A stretch of 64,000 bases of DNA from Streptomyces anulatus. GTDB lineage: Bacteria; Actinomycetota; Actinomycetes; Streptomycetales; Streptomycetaceae. Every line of letters begins with the position of its first letter. Position 1 is the first letter of the stretch. Of this stretch, positions 52,694 to 62,635 are shown piece by piece. The DNA is taken from NCBI RefSeq assembly GCF_000721175.1, contig NZ_JOEZ01000001.1:248001-312000 (forward strand), written 5' to 3'. Made by a program: the position numbers and the translations under genes. A model generated the notes under the pieces. The model was not told the DNA's origin, ran no database searches, and worked only from the letters and a program-made list of their open reading frames with translations.

Positions 52694-54205
52694 GTGGACC
52701 TAGCTCTGGCGCCGGAGACCCTGGCGCGATGGCAGTTCGGCATCACCACCGTCTACCACTTCCTCTTCGTTCCCCTGACGATCTCGCTCGCCGCGCTCAC
52801 CGCCGGCCTGCAGACCGCCTGGGTGCGGACGGAGAACGAGAAGTACCTCAGGGCGACCAAGTTCTGGGGCAAGCTGTTCCTCATCAACATCGCCATGGGC
52901 GTCGTCACGGGCATCGTCCAGGAGTTCCAGTTCGGCATGAACTGGTCCGACTACTCGCGCTTCGTCGGCGACATCTTCGGCGCTCCGCTCGCCTTCGAGG
53001 CGCTGATCGCCTTCTTCTTCGAGTCCACCTTCATCGGACTGTGGATCTTCGGCTGGGACAAGCTGCCGAAGAAGATCCACCTCGCCTGTATGTGGATGGT
53101 CTCGATCGGCACGGTCCTCTCGGCGTACTTCATCCTGGCGGCCAACTCCTGGATGCAGCACCCGGTCGGCTACCGGATCAACGAGGAGCGCGGCCGCGCC
53201 GAGCTCACCGACTTCTGGCGGGTGCTCACCCAGGACACCGCGGTCACGCAGTTCTTCCACACCATCACGGCGGCGTTCCTGGTCGGCGGGGCCTTCATGG
53301 TCGGCATCGCCGCGTTCCACCTGGCGCGCAAGAAGCACATCCCGGTGATGCGGACCTCGCTGCGCCTGGGGCTGATCACCGTCGTGGTCGCCGGAATGCT
53401 CACCGCCGTCAGCGGCGACAGCCTCGCCAAGGTCATGTTCCGGCAGCAGCCGATGAAGATGGCCGCAGCCGAGGCCCTGTGGGACGGGCAGGAGCGGGCG
53501 CCGTTCTCGGTCTTCGCCTACGGGGACGTCAGCGAGGGCCACAACTCCGTGGAGATCTCGCTCCCCGGGATACTGTCCTTCCTCGCCAACAACGACCCGA
53601 ACTCGTATGTCCCCGGCATCAACGACATCAACAAGGAGTCGCAGGAGAAGTACGGGCCTGGCGACTACCGCCCCAACATCCCGGTCGCGTTCTGGAGCTT
53701 CCGGTGGATGATCGGCTTCGGGATGGCCTCCTTCGGCCTCGGCCTCCTGGGACTGTGGCTGACCCGGAAGAAGTTCCTGCTGCCACCGGTGCTGCGGACC
53801 GGTGAGGACGAGGTGCCGCATCTGGTCCTGTTCCGGAACAAGGCGCTGAGCCCGAGGCTCACCAAGCTCTACTGGGTCGTCGCGCTCTGGACGCTGCTCT
53901 TCCCACTGATCGCCAACTCCTGGGGCTGGATCTTCACCGAGATGGGCCGCCAGCCTTGGGTCGTCTACGGGGTGCTCCAGACCCGTGCCGGAGTCTCCCC
54001 CGGCGTCTCGCAGGGCGAGGTCCTCACCTCGATGATCGTCTTCACGCTGCTCTACGCGGTGCTCGCCGTGATCGAGGTGAAGCTGCTCGTGAAGTACATC
54101 AAGGCCGGTCCCCCGGAACTCACCGAGGACGACCTGAACCCGCCCACGAAGATCGGCGGCCACGACGAAGACGACGCCGACCGGCCGATGGCCTTCTCGT
54201 ACTGA
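52694..54205 (+). CDS. cydA: Cytochrome bd ubiquinol/menaquinol oxidase subunit I
   Basis: A 503-residue heme-bearing subunit with about nine membrane helices, starting DLALAPETLARWQFGITTVY and including IAMGVVTGIVQEFQFGMNW and SYFILAANSWMQHPVG-like segments. It is the high-affinity terminal oxidase that takes electrons from quinol. GTG start after AAGGAG; first gene of cydA-cydB-cydCD under Rex control. Confidence 0.97.
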   Translation: MDLALAPETLARWQFGITTVYHFLFVPLTISLAALTAGLQTAWVRTENEKYLRATKFWGKLFLINIAMGVVTGIVQEFQFGMNWSDYSRFVGDIFGAPLAFEALIAFFFESTFIGLWIFGWDKLPKKIHLACMWMVSIGTVLSAYFILAANSWMQHPVGYRINEERGRAELTDFWRVLTQDTAVTQFFHTITAAFLVGGAFMVGIAAFHLARKKHIPVMRTSLRLGLITVVVAGMLTAVSGDSLAKVMFRQQPMKMAAAEALWDGQERAPFSVFAYGDVSEGHNSVEISLPGILSFLANNDPNSYVPGINDINKESQEKYGPGDYRPNIPVAFWSFRWMIGFGMASFGLGLLGLWLTRKKFLLPPVLRTGEDEVPHLVLFRNKALSPRLTKLYWVVALWTLLFPLIANSWGWIFTEMGRQPWVVYGVLQTRAGVSPGVSQGEVLTSMIVFTLLYAVLAVIEVKLLVKYIKAGPPELTEDDLNPPTKIGGHDEDDADRPMAFSY

Positions 54206-54221
54206 GCACAGGAGCTGAGAG

Positions 54222-55223
54222 ATGGAACTCCACGACGTCTGGTTCGTGCTCATCGCCGTCCTCTGGACCGGCTACTTCTTCCTGGAGGGATTCGACTTCG
54301 GCATCGGGGTCCTCACCAAGCTGCTTGCTCGCGACCGCAAGGAGCGCCGGGTCCTGATCAACACGATCGGGCCCGTCTGGGACGGCAACGAGGTCTGGCT
54401 GCTCACCGCGGGCGGCGCGACCTTCGCCGCCTTCCCCGAGTGGTACGCCACCCTCTTCTCCGGCTTCTATCTGCCGCTGCTGATCATCCTGTTCTGCCTG
54501 ATCGTGCGTGGCGTCGCCTTCGAGTACCGCGCCAAGCGGACCGAGGAGCGGTGGCAGACGAACTGGGAGACCGCGATCTTCTGGACCTCCCTGATCCCCG
54601 CGGTGCTGTGGGGCGTGGCGTTCGGGAACATCGTGCGGGGCGTGAAGATCGACGCCGACATGGAGTACGTCGGCAACTTCTGGGATCTCCTCAATCCGTA
54701 CGCGATCCTCGGCGGCCTCGTCACGCTCACCCTCTTCACCTTCCATGGGGCGGTGTTCGCCGGCCTCAAGACGGCGGGCGACATCCGGGTCAGGGCACGG
54801 GCACTGGCGCTGAAGCTGGGGCCGGTCACCGCCGTGCTCGCGCTGGGCTTCCTGCTCTGGACCCAGGCCGACAACGGGGACGGCTGGAGCCTGGGGGCCA
54901 TGGTCGTGGCGGTGGTGGCGCTCCTGGCCGCGATCGGGGCCATCGCCAAGGGCCGCGAGGGCTGGTCGTTCGCGTTCTCGGGCGTGACGATCGCGGCGGC
55001 GGTCGCGATGCTCTTCCTGACGCTCTTCCCGAACGTCATGCCGTCCTCGCTGAACGACGCCTGGAACCTCACGGTCACCAACGCCTCGTCCAGCCCGTAC
55101 ACGCTCAAGATCATGACCTGGTGCGCGGGCATCGCCACGCCCATGGTGCTGCTCTACCAGAGCTGGACCTACTGGGTCTTCCGCAAGCGCATCGGCACCC
55201 AGCACATCGCTGACGCACACTGA
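54222..55223 (+). CDS. cydB: Cytochrome bd oxidase subunit II
   Basis: A 333-residue membrane subunit beginning MELHDVWFVLIAVLWTGYFF with the CydB hallmark LEGFDFGIGVL and IGPVWDGNEVWLLTAGG. It pairs with CydA. AGGAG precedes the ATG, 16 bp after cydA; cotranscribed. Confidence 0.97.
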   Translation: MELHDVWFVLIAVLWTGYFFLEGFDFGIGVLTKLLARDRKERRVLINTIGPVWDGNEVWLLTAGGATFAAFPEWYATLFSGFYLPLLIILFCLIVRGVAFEYRAKRTEERWQTNWETAIFWTSLIPAVLWGVAFGNIVRGVKIDADMEYVGNFWDLLNPYAILGGLVTLTLFTFHGAVFAGLKTAGDIRVRARALALKLGPVTAVLALGFLLWTQADNGDGWSLGAMVVAVVALLAAIGAIAKGREGWSFAFSGVTIAAAVAMLFLTLFPNVMPSSLNDAWNLTVTNASSSPYTLKIMTWCAGIATPMVLLYQSWTYWVFRKRIGTQHIADAH

Positions 55224-55311
55224 GCCGTGCGGACCGCTCGGGCCCCGCGTTTCCCGCAGGGCCCGGAGCGGCCGCCGATCCCGCAGAGCCACCGACCCCG
55301 CCGGGGGAGAT

Positions 55312-55325
55312 GTTTCACGTGAAAC
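55312..55325. other. parS: parS site over the cydCD start
   Basis: Exact GTTTCACGTGAAAC. It begins at the G of the ATG at 55310 and contains the GTG at 55319, so it covers the translation initiation region of cydCD. Confidence 0.92.
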
Positions 55326-58300
55326 CGATCGATCCGCGTCTTCTCCACCACGCACGGGCCACCCGCCTCTTCCTGGCGGCCGTGGTGGCTCTCGGCCTGG
55401 TCGGCGCCCTGCTGGTGATCGCCCAGGCGATGCTCATCGCCGAGATCGTGGTGGGCGGCTTCGAGGGCGGACTCACGGTCACCGCGCTGCGCACCCCCCT
55501 TCTGCTGCTCGCCGCCGTCGCCGTCGGACGGGCCCTGATCGCCTGGCTCACCGAGCTGGCGGCCCATCGAGCCAGCGCGGCCGTCAAGTCCGAACTGCGC
55601 GGTCGGCTCCTGGAGCGGGCCGCGCTGCTGGGCCCCGACTGGCTGAGCGGGCAGCGCACCGGTTCGCTCGTCGCCCTGGCGACCCGGGGGATCGACGCGC
55701 TCGACGACTACTTCGCCCGCTACCTCCCGCAGCTCGGCCTCGCGGTCGTCGTGCCGGTGGCGGTGCTCGCCCGGATCGTCACCGAGGACTGGGTGTCGGC
55801 CGCGATCATCGTCGTCACGCTGCCGCTCATCCCCCTGTTCATGATCCTGATCGGCTGGGCCACCCAGTCTCGGATGGACCGCCAGTGGCAGCTGCTGTCC
55901 CGGCTCTCCGGACACTTCCTGGACGTCGTCGCCGGGCTGCCGACCCTGAAGGTCTTCGGGCGGGCCAAGGCCCAGGCCGCATCGATCCGCACGATCACCT
56001 CCGACTACCGCCGGGCCACCCTGCGCACCCTGCGGATCGCCTTCCTGTCCTCGTTCGCCCTGGAGCTGCTGGCGACCCTGTCGGTGGCCCTCGTCGCCGT
56101 CACGATCGGCATGCGGCTCGTCCACGGCGAACTCGACCTCTACACCGGTCTGGTGGTCCTGATCCTGGCCCCGGAGGCGTATCTGCCGATCCGCCAGGTC
56201 GGGGCGCAGTACCACGCTGCGGCCGAGGGCCTCTCGGCCGCCGAGGAGATCTTCGCGGTCCTGGAGACCGAACCCCGGACTCCGGGCACGGAGGACGTCC
56301 CGGACGAGCTGCGGCTGGAACTGGAGGCCGTGACCGTACGCCACGAGGGCCGTGCGGAACCGTCGTTGGACGCCGCGTCGCTCACCGTGGAGCCGGGGGA
56401 GACCGTCGCCCTGGTCGGCCCGAGCGGGGTCGGCAAGTCCACCCTGCTGAACGTGGTCCTCGGCTTCGCCCGGCCCGACGAGGGGCGGGTGCGGGCCGGG
56501 GGCCAGGACCTCGCGGATCTGGACCCGGACCGTTGGCGGAGCCGGATCGCCTGGGTCCCCCAGCGCCCCCACCTCTTCGCGGGCACGATCGCCGAGAACG
56601 TCCGCCTCGCCCGGCCCGACGCCGACGACGAGGCGGTTCTCGGGGCGCTGCGGGACGCGGGCGCGTACGACTTCGTCGCTGCGCTCCCCGACGGGATGCT
56701 GACCGCCCTCGGCGAGGACGGCGCCGGGCTCTCCGCGGGCCAGCGCCAGCGCCTCGCCCTCGCCCGCGCGTTCCTCGCCGACCGGCCGCTCCTGCTGCTG
56801 GACGAGCCGACCGCGAGCCTGGACGGCGAGAGCGAGGCGGGCATCGTCGACGCCGTGCGGAGGCTGGCCGCCGGGCGGACCGTGCTGCTGGTCGTCCACC
56901 GCCCGGCGCTGCTGGCGGTCGCCGACCGCGTGGTGACGCTGGAGCCGGGTACCTGCGTGCATGAGCGGAACGAGGACGCGAGCCGTGGTGCCGCCGCCGC
57001 AGGTCCGGCCGTTCCGCAGCCGCTCGCCGGGGGGGAACTCCTGGACGCCCGCCGGGCGGAGGAGCTGCGCGCGGCCGACGGCGGGCCGGCGGAGAGCGCG
57101 TCCCGCTCCGGAAGTGTGCTCGCCCGGGTCCGCGAGTCCGCCGGGGCGCAGCGCGGCCGGCTGGCCCTGGCCCTGCTGCTGGGCAGCCTGGCCGTCGGGT
57201 CGGCCGTGGGGCTCATGGCGGTCTCCGGCTGGCTGATCTCCCGCGCGTCCGAAGAGCCGCCGGTCATGTACTTGATGATGGCGGTCACCGCGACCCGCGC
57301 CTTCGGCATCGGCCGGGCGGTCTTCCGCTACGCCGAGCGGCTCGTCTCCCACGACGCCGTCCTGAAGCTCCTCGCCGACCTGCGCGTCTCCGTCTACCGG
57401 GGCCTCGAACGCATCGCCCCCGCCGGGCTGCGCACCACTCGGCGCGGGGACCTGCTGTCCCGGCTCGTCGCCGACGTGGACGCGCTCCAGGACTACTGGC
57501 TGCGCTGGCTGCTGCCCGCCGGGACCGCCGCCGTGGTGGGGACCGTGGCCGCCGGGTTCACCGGCTGGCTGCTCCCGGAGGCGGGCGTGATCCTGGCGGT
57601 CGGGCTGCTCGTTGCCGGGGTCGGCGTCCCGCTCGTCAGCGGCGCCTGTGCCCGCCGCACGGAGCGTCAGCTCGCGCCCGCCCGCGCCGCCCTGGCCACC
57701 CGGGTCACCGAACTCCTCGGCGGGACCGCCGAACTGACCGTCGCGGGAGCGCTGCCCGCCCGGCAGGTGCGGCTGCGTACGGCCGACATGCTGCTGACCC
57801 GGATCGCCTCCCGTGCGGCCGCCGCGACGGCACTGGGCGGCGGTCTGTCCGCCCTGGTCTGCGGGCTCACCGTGGTGGCCGCCGCGGCCGTCGCCGTCCC
57901 CGCCGTGCAGGACGGCCGGCTGTCCGGGGTCGCGCTCGCCGTGGTGGTGCTGACCCCGCTCGCCGCCTTCGAGGCCGTCACCGGCCTGCCGCTCGCCGTG
58001 CAGTACCGCCAGCGCGTCGCCCGGAGCGCGGAGCGGGTGTTCGAGGTGCTGGACGCCCCCGTGCCCGTACAGGAGCCACTGGCCCCCGCCGAGGAGCCCG
58101 CCTCCCCCTTCCCGCTGGAGGTACGGGGGCTGAGCGCCCGCTACCCAGGGGCCCGGCACGACGCGCTGGCCTCGCTCGACCTGAAGCTGACGCCCGGACG
58201 GCGCATCGCGGTCGTGGGGCCCTCCGGCTCGGGCAAGACGACGCTCGCCCAGGTCCTCCTGCGCTTCCTGGACGCCTCGTCGGGGACGTACCGGCTCGGC

Positions 58301-58846
58301 GGTGTCGACGCGGCCGAGCTGGAGTCGGACACGGTCCGGCGCTCGGTGGGGCTGTGCGCCCAGGACGCGCACGTCTTCGACAGCACGATCCGCGAGAACC
58401 TGCGCCTGGCCCGTCCCGGGGCGACCGACGCCGAACTGCGCGACGCGCTCTCCCGTGCCCGCCTCCTGGACTGGGTGCTGGCTCTGCCGCAGGAGCTCGA
58501 CACGCCGGTGGGCGAGCACGGCGCGCGGCTCTCCGGCGGTCAGCGCCAGCGCCTCGCTCTGGCCCGCGCACTGCTCGCGGGCTTCCCCGTGCTCGTCCTT
58601 GACGAGCCGGCCGAACACCTCGACCTGCCGACCGCAGACGCCCTCACCGCCGATCTGCTGGACGCGACCCGGGGCTGCGCGACGGTCCTGATCACCCACC
58701 GGCTGACCGGCCTGGAGGCGGTCGACGAGGTGCTGGTGCTGGACGCCGGCCGGGTCGTGCAGCGTGGACCGTACGCCGAACTCGCCGCCGAGGACGGGCC
58801 GCTGCGCCGCATGCTGGAGCGCGAACGGGAGACGGTGGCGGTGTGA
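55319..58846 (+). CDS. cydCD: Fused CydDC ABC transporter for cytochrome bd assembly
   Basis: A fused transporter of about 1175 residues in which CydD and CydC form one chain. Each half has a six-helix domain and an ATPase with Walker A (GPSGVGKST, then GPSGSGKTT) and LSAGQRQRLALARA / LSGGQRQRLALARA signatures. It exports thiols needed to mature the bd oxidase. The GTG at 55319 lies nine bases after GGGGGAG and is preferred to the ATG at 55310, only one base from that sequence; parS covers both. Third gene of the cyd operon. Confidence 0.95.
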   Translation: MKPIDPRLLHHARATRLFLAAVVALGLVGALLVIAQAMLIAEIVVGGFEGGLTVTALRTPLLLLAAVAVGRALIAWLTELAAHRASAAVKSELRGRLLERAALLGPDWLSGQRTGSLVALATRGIDALDDYFARYLPQLGLAVVVPVAVLARIVTEDWVSAAIIVVTLPLIPLFMILIGWATQSRMDRQWQLLSRLSGHFLDVVAGLPTLKVFGRAKAQAASIRTITSDYRRATLRTLRIAFLSSFALELLATLSVALVAVTIGMRLVHGELDLYTGLVVLILAPEAYLPIRQVGAQYHAAAEGLSAAEEIFAVLETEPRTPGTEDVPDELRLELEAVTVRHEGRAEPSLDAASLTVEPGETVALVGPSGVGKSTLLNVVLGFARPDEGRVRAGGQDLADLDPDRWRSRIAWVPQRPHLFAGTIAENVRLARPDADDEAVLGALRDAGAYDFVAALPDGMLTALGEDGAGLSAGQRQRLALARAFLADRPLLLLDEPTASLDGESEAGIVDAVRRLAAGRTVLLVVHRPALLAVADRVVTLEPGTCVHERNEDASRGAAAAGPAVPQPLAGGELLDARRAEELRAADGGPAESASRSGSVLARVRESAGAQRGRLALALLLGSLAVGSAVGLMAVSGWLISRASEEPPVMYLMMAVTATRAFGIGRAVFRYAERLVSHDAVLKLLADLRVSVYRGLERIAPAGLRTTRRGDLLSRLVADVDALQDYWLRWLLPAGTAAVVGTVAAGFTGWLLPEAGVILAVGLLVAGVGVPLVSGACARRTERQLAPARAALATRVTELLGGTAELTVAGALPARQVRLRTADMLLTRIASRAAAATALGGGLSALVCGLTVVAAAAVAVPAVQDGRLSGVALAVVVLTPLAAFEAVTGLPLAVQYRQRVARSAERVFEVLDAPVPVQEPLAPAEEPASPFPLEVRGLSARYPGARHDALASLDLKLTPGRRIAVVGPSGSGKTTLAQVLLRFLDASSGTYRLGGVDAAELESDTVRRSVGLCAQDAHVFDSTIRENLRLARPGATDAELRDALSRARLLDWVLALPQELDTPVGEHGARLSGGQRQRLALARALLAGFPVLVLDEPAEHLDLPTADALTADLLDATRGCATVLITHRLTGLEAVDEVLVLDAGRVVQRGPYAELAAEDGPLRRMLERERETVAV

Positions 58847-58933
58847 GCGCCACCGCGGCCCCAGGTCCCCGCCGGCCGACGCCCTTCCGGCCATCGAGCG
58901 CATTCTCGACTTTCGTCCCTTATCGGCACTAAC

Positions 58934-58939
58934 TAGGCT
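58934..58939 (+). promoter_or_regulatory. -10 box of the leaderless GAF kinase gene
   Basis: TAGGCT ends six bases before the ATG at 58946, with no Shine-Dalgarno sequence between. Confidence 0.5.
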
Positions 58940-58945
58940 CAGGCC

Positions 58946-60652
58946 ATGGCAGAGCCCGACCCGCAGGACTCCCTCGACGCCGCCACCCGGGCCACCCGCA
59001 GCCTCCAGGGGCTGTCCACCGAGCTGACCGCGCGGGTGCCGCAGCTCCTGGAGGCGATGCGTTCCGTCGGCGCGGGGCTGGAACTGCACTCCACCCTGGA
59101 CCGGATCTGCGAGACGGCCGCCGAGCTCGCCCACGCCCGGTACGCCGCCATCGGCGTCGTCGACGAGCTGGGCGAGGGACTCTCGGACTTCGTCACGTAC
59201 GGCGTTCCGCCGGAGGTGGCCGAGGCGATCGGGCGCCGGCCCGACGGCCACCGGGGGTTGCTCGGCGCACTGATCCACGACCCCGCCCCGGTCCGCCTGG
59301 CCGACCTGTCCACGGATCCCCGCTCAGCGGGATTCCCGGCGGGGCATCCCCGGATGCGGACCTTTCTGGGGGTGCCCATCCGGGTCCAGGGGGAGATCTT
59401 CGGCAACCTCTACCTGACCGAGAAGCGACACGGCGCGGAGTTCAGCGACTACGACCTGCACATGGTCCGGGTGCTCGCCACGGAGGCCGGGATCGCCATC
59501 GGCAACGCCCGGCTGTACGAGGCGGCACGGCAGCGGGAGCACTGGATCGACGGTTCGGTCGCGGTCACCACGGCGCTCCTGTCGGGCGGGGACGCCGACG
59601 AGGCGCTGTCGGTGGTCGCCGAACAGGCCCGCCGGCTCGCCGACTCCGCCGCCGGGATCGTGCTGCTGCCCGCAGAGGAGGGCGGTCTGGAGATCGTCGC
59701 CGTGTCGTCCGACGACCCCTCGTCCTCGCTCGGTGTGATCATCCCGCCCCGGAGCGCGGTGGTGGCGAAACTGCTCGCGGGCGAGGCGGTGTTCATCGAC
59801 GACTCGGCCACCGACAGCCGGATGATCACCAGACTGGCCGGCCGGTTCGGCCCCAGCATGATGCTGCCGCTCCACAGCGGCGGCCGGGTGCTCGGCGCGC
59901 TGGCCACTCCCCGGTCCCGGGGCGCGCGCCCGTTCACGGCGAGCGAGCGGACGCTCGCCACCCAGTTCGCCTCCCAGGCGGCGCTCGCGCTGATGATGGC
60001 CGAGGCGCAGCGGGACCGGGAGCGGCTCGCGGTGTACGAGGACCGCGACCGGATCGCCCGCGACCTCCACGACCTGGTCATCCAGCGGCTGTTCGCCACC
60101 GGGATGATGCTGGAGAGCGCCCAGCGCAGGTCGGTGGTGCCCGAGGTGCGGACCGGTGTCGGCCGGGCGGTCGACGAGCTGGACGTGACGATCCAGGAGA
60201 TCCGTACGGCCATCTTCGCGCTCCAGCAGGAACCGGCCGAAGCCCCGTCCGGGCTGCGCACCCGGGTACTGCGGGAGATCAACATGGCGGCCGTCCCGCT
60301 CGGCTTCAAGCCCTCGCACCGCTTCCTGGGCCCGGTGGACTCGCTCGTCGGCGAGCTGACCGGCAAGAACCTGGTCGCGGCGCTGCGCGAGGCCCTCTCC
60401 AACGCGTTCCGGCACGCGGGGGCGTCGCTGATCGATGTGGTCGTCGACGCGACGGTGACCCTGCCGGACGGGCGGGGGGCGGTGCGTCTCTCGGTCGCCG
60501 ACGACGGGGTGGGCATCCCGGAGGACGGCCGCCGCAGCGGGCTGCGCAACCTGGCCCGCCGCGCGGAGTCCCTGGGCGGGTCCAGCCGGATCGAACCGGG
60601 GATCGGGGAGGACGGCGGCGGTACGACGGTGGTGTGGGAGGCACCGCTGTGA
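58946..60652 (+). CDS. GAF-domain sensor histidine kinase (DevS-like)
   Basis: A 568-residue soluble kinase. It has two GAF domains at about 55-200 and 215-350, an HisKA_3 dimerisation domain with phospho-accepting H375 in DRIARDLHDLVIQRLF, and an HATPase with SNAFRHAG and DDGVGIPEDGRRSG. It resembles the DevS/DosT redox or gas sensors; whether a heme is bound is not visible. It follows cydCD by 99 bp but has its own leaderless start. No response regulator gene is adjacent. Confidence 0.92.
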   Translation: MAEPDPQDSLDAATRATRSLQGLSTELTARVPQLLEAMRSVGAGLELHSTLDRICETAAELAHARYAAIGVVDELGEGLSDFVTYGVPPEVAEAIGRRPDGHRGLLGALIHDPAPVRLADLSTDPRSAGFPAGHPRMRTFLGVPIRVQGEIFGNLYLTEKRHGAEFSDYDLHMVRVLATEAGIAIGNARLYEAARQREHWIDGSVAVTTALLSGGDADEALSVVAEQARRLADSAAGIVLLPAEEGGLEIVAVSSDDPSSSLGVIIPPRSAVVAKLLAGEAVFIDDSATDSRMITRLAGRFGPSMMLPLHSGGRVLGALATPRSRGARPFTASERTLATQFASQAALALMMAEAQRDRERLAVYEDRDRIARDLHDLVIQRLFATGMMLESAQRRSVVPEVRTGVGRAVDELDVTIQEIRTAIFALQQEPAEAPSGLRTRVLREINMAAVPLGFKPSHRFLGPVDSLVGELTGKNLVAALREALSNAFRHAGASLIDVVVDATVTLPDGRGAVRLSVADDGVGIPEDGRRSGLRNLARRAESLGGSSRIEPGIGEDGGGTTVVWEAPL

Positions 60653-60712
60653 GGGCCGCCGCCCGAAGGTGAGGACAGGCGCGGCCTTCGCGGACAGGTC
60701 TGCCGAAAGGTT

Positions 60713-61570
60713 TCAGCGGGTCTCTGCGCGGGCGGCGAGGATCCGCTCGATGACGAGGGCCACCCCGTCCTCCTGGTTGGTGGCGGTCCGGCCGGAGGCG
60801 GCGGCCAGTGCGTCCGGGTGGGCGTTGCCCATGGCGAAGGAGGCCCCGGCCCAGCGGAGCATCTCGATGTCGTTGGGCATGTCGCCGAAGGCGACCACCT
60901 CGGCGGGCGAGATGCCGCGCTCGGAGCAACAGGCGGCGAGCGTGGTGGCCTTGGAGACATCGAGCCCGCTGACCTCCAGGAGCGCGGAAGGGCTGGAGCG
61001 GGTGAAGGCGGCCCGGTGGCCGACCGCCGTACGGGCCAGGTCGAGGAAGCCGTCGGGCGCCAACTCGGTGTGGTGGGCCAGCAGCTTGAGCACCGGCGCG
61101 CCGGTGCCCGGGGTGTCCTCGTGCAGCAGCTTCTCGGCGACGGCCACTGTGGCGCCCGGGTCCAGGTGGAAGGGCGGGTAGGCCGGTTCGTAGTTGATGC
61201 CGGTGGTCATCTCGACGGCGAAGGAGGTGCCGGGGGCCGCGTCGCGCAGGGTGTGCACGACGTGCAGGGCGGCGTCGCGCTCCAGCGGCCGTACGGAGAG
61301 CAGCGCGCCGTCCGTCCGCAGGTCGGTGACCACGGCGCCGTTGGCGCAGATCGCCGTTCCGTGGCTCTGGACGTGGTCCCGGACGACGTCCATCCAGCGG
61401 GCCGGCCTGCCGGTGACGAAGAAGACCTCGATCCCGGCCTCCTCGGCCGCCGCGAGGGCCGCGACCGTGCGCGCGGACAGCGTCTTGTCGTCGCGCAGCA
61501 GGGTGCCGTCGAGGTCGGTGGCGATCAGCCGGGTCATGGCGGGGAGAGGCGCAGCGGTCACTGAGGTCAC
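60713..61570 (-). CDS. HAD-superfamily (Cof-type) hydrolase
   Basis: A 285-residue Cof-type HAD phosphatase with DLDGTLL (the nucleophile Asp), TGRPARW, the conserved lysine region and FGDMPNDIEML at the C-terminus. It should dephosphorylate sugar phosphates or cofactors. The GTG at 61570 has GAGAAT six bases upstream and no Shine-Dalgarno sequence. Confidence 0.92.
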   Translation of the reverse strand: MTSVTAAPLPAMTRLIATDLDGTLLRDDKTLSARTVAALAAAEEAGIEVFFVTGRPARWMDVVRDHVQSHGTAICANGAVVTDLRTDGALLSVRPLERDAALHVVHTLRDAAPGTSFAVEMTTGINYEPAYPPFHLDPGATVAVAEKLLHEDTPGTGAPVLKLLAHHTELAPDGFLDLARTAVGHRAAFTRSSPSALLEVSGLDVSKATTLAACCSERGISPAEVVAFGDMPNDIEMLRWAGASFAMGNAHPDALAAASGRTATNQEDGVALVIERILAARAETR

Positions 61571-61709
61571 CGGCCCATTCTCGCCCACGAAGGTGCACGG
61601 GCGTGCGGAGGGTCGCACATTTGAGTGGATAAACTCCTGAACTGCGGGAAAGTCCTCTGGCATATGTCAACGGTCATCGAGAGGGTGGGAGAGACCTTCC
61701 GGCTCCGCG

Positions 61710-61715
61710 TATCGT
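61710..61715 (+). promoter_or_regulatory. -10 box of the leaderless LLM gene
   Basis: TATCGT ends seven bases before the ATG at 61723. Confidence 0.5.
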
Positions 61716-61722
61716 CGGGGGC

Positions 61723-62616
61723 ATGCGTCTGAGCACGGTGATCCTCCCCATCCACCGGTGGGCCGAAGGACAGAACATCTGGCGGCGGGCCGAAGACCTC
61801 GGGTTCCATGCCGCGTACACCTACGACCACCTCTCCTGGCGGACCTTCCGGGACGGACCGTGGTTCGGTGCCGTCCCCACACTCACGGCCGCAGCGGCTG
61901 TAACGCAGAGCATCCGCTTGGGTACGCTGGTCACCTCGCCGAACTTCCGTCACCCGGTGACGCTCGCCAAGGAGCTGATCTCCCTGGACGACATCTCGGG
62001 CGGTCGGATCACCCTCGGCATCGGCGCCGGGGGCAACGGGTTCGACGCCACCGCGCTGGGCCAGGAAGCCTGGACCCCGCGCGAACGCGCCGACCGGTTC
62101 GCCGAGTTCGTGCCCCTGCTGGACCGGCTGCTCACCGAGGACGCGGTGACCGGGCGCGGGACGCACTACGCCGCGGACGAGGCCCGCAACATCCCCGGCT
62201 GTGTCCAGCGTCCCCGGCTGCCCTTCGCGGTCGCCGCGACCGGGCCGCGCGGTCTGCGGCTCGCCGCCCGACACGGGCAGGCCTGGGTCACCACCGGCGA
62301 CCCCAAGCTGTACGAGAACGGCACCCCGGAGGAGTCGCGGGCCGCGCTGCGGGCGCAGGGCGAGAAGCTCACGGGCGCGTGCGCGGAGATCGGCCGGGAC
62401 GCCGCGGAGCTGGACCGGATCCTGCTCACCGGTTTCACACCGGACCGCACCGCTCCGCTGGAGTCCGTGGACGCCTTCGTCGACTTCGCGGGGCGCCACG
62501 CGGAGCTGGGCTTCACCGAGATCGTCGTCCATGCACCGGTCCCGGACTCGGTCTTCGACGTCGACCCGAAGGTCTTCGAGCGCATCGCGACCGAGGCGCC
62601 CGCGCAACTGGCGTAG
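61723..62616 (+). CDS. LLM-class (F420/flavin-dependent) oxidoreductase
   Basis: A 297-residue luciferase-like monooxygenase-fold protein with TYDHLSWRTF, TLVTSPNFRHPVTLAKELIS and GRITLGIGAGG, typical of F420-dependent members. The substrate is unknown. Leaderless-type start. It converges on kptA with a 19-bp gap. Confidence 0.92.
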   Translation: MRLSTVILPIHRWAEGQNIWRRAEDLGFHAAYTYDHLSWRTFRDGPWFGAVPTLTAAAAVTQSIRLGTLVTSPNFRHPVTLAKELISLDDISGGRITLGIGAGGNGFDATALGQEAWTPRERADRFAEFVPLLDRLLTEDAVTGRGTHYAADEARNIPGCVQRPRLPFAVAATGPRGLRLAARHGQAWVTTGDPKLYENGTPEESRAALRAQGEKLTGACAEIGRDAAELDRILLTGFTPDRTAPLESVDAFVDFAGRHAELGFTEIVVHAPVPDSVFDVDPKVFERIATEAPAQLA

Positions 62617-62635
62617 GTCTTCGGGCGCGTCCCGC

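Noticed and set aside
53034..53048. DnaA-box-like CTGTGGATC inside cydA
   Set aside because: Single degenerate copy in conserved coding sequence; no cluster.
55169..59278. 1369-residue minus-strand frame opposite cydCD
   Set aside because: Shadow of the fused transporter; glycine/glutamine/arginine-rich with no recognisable fold.
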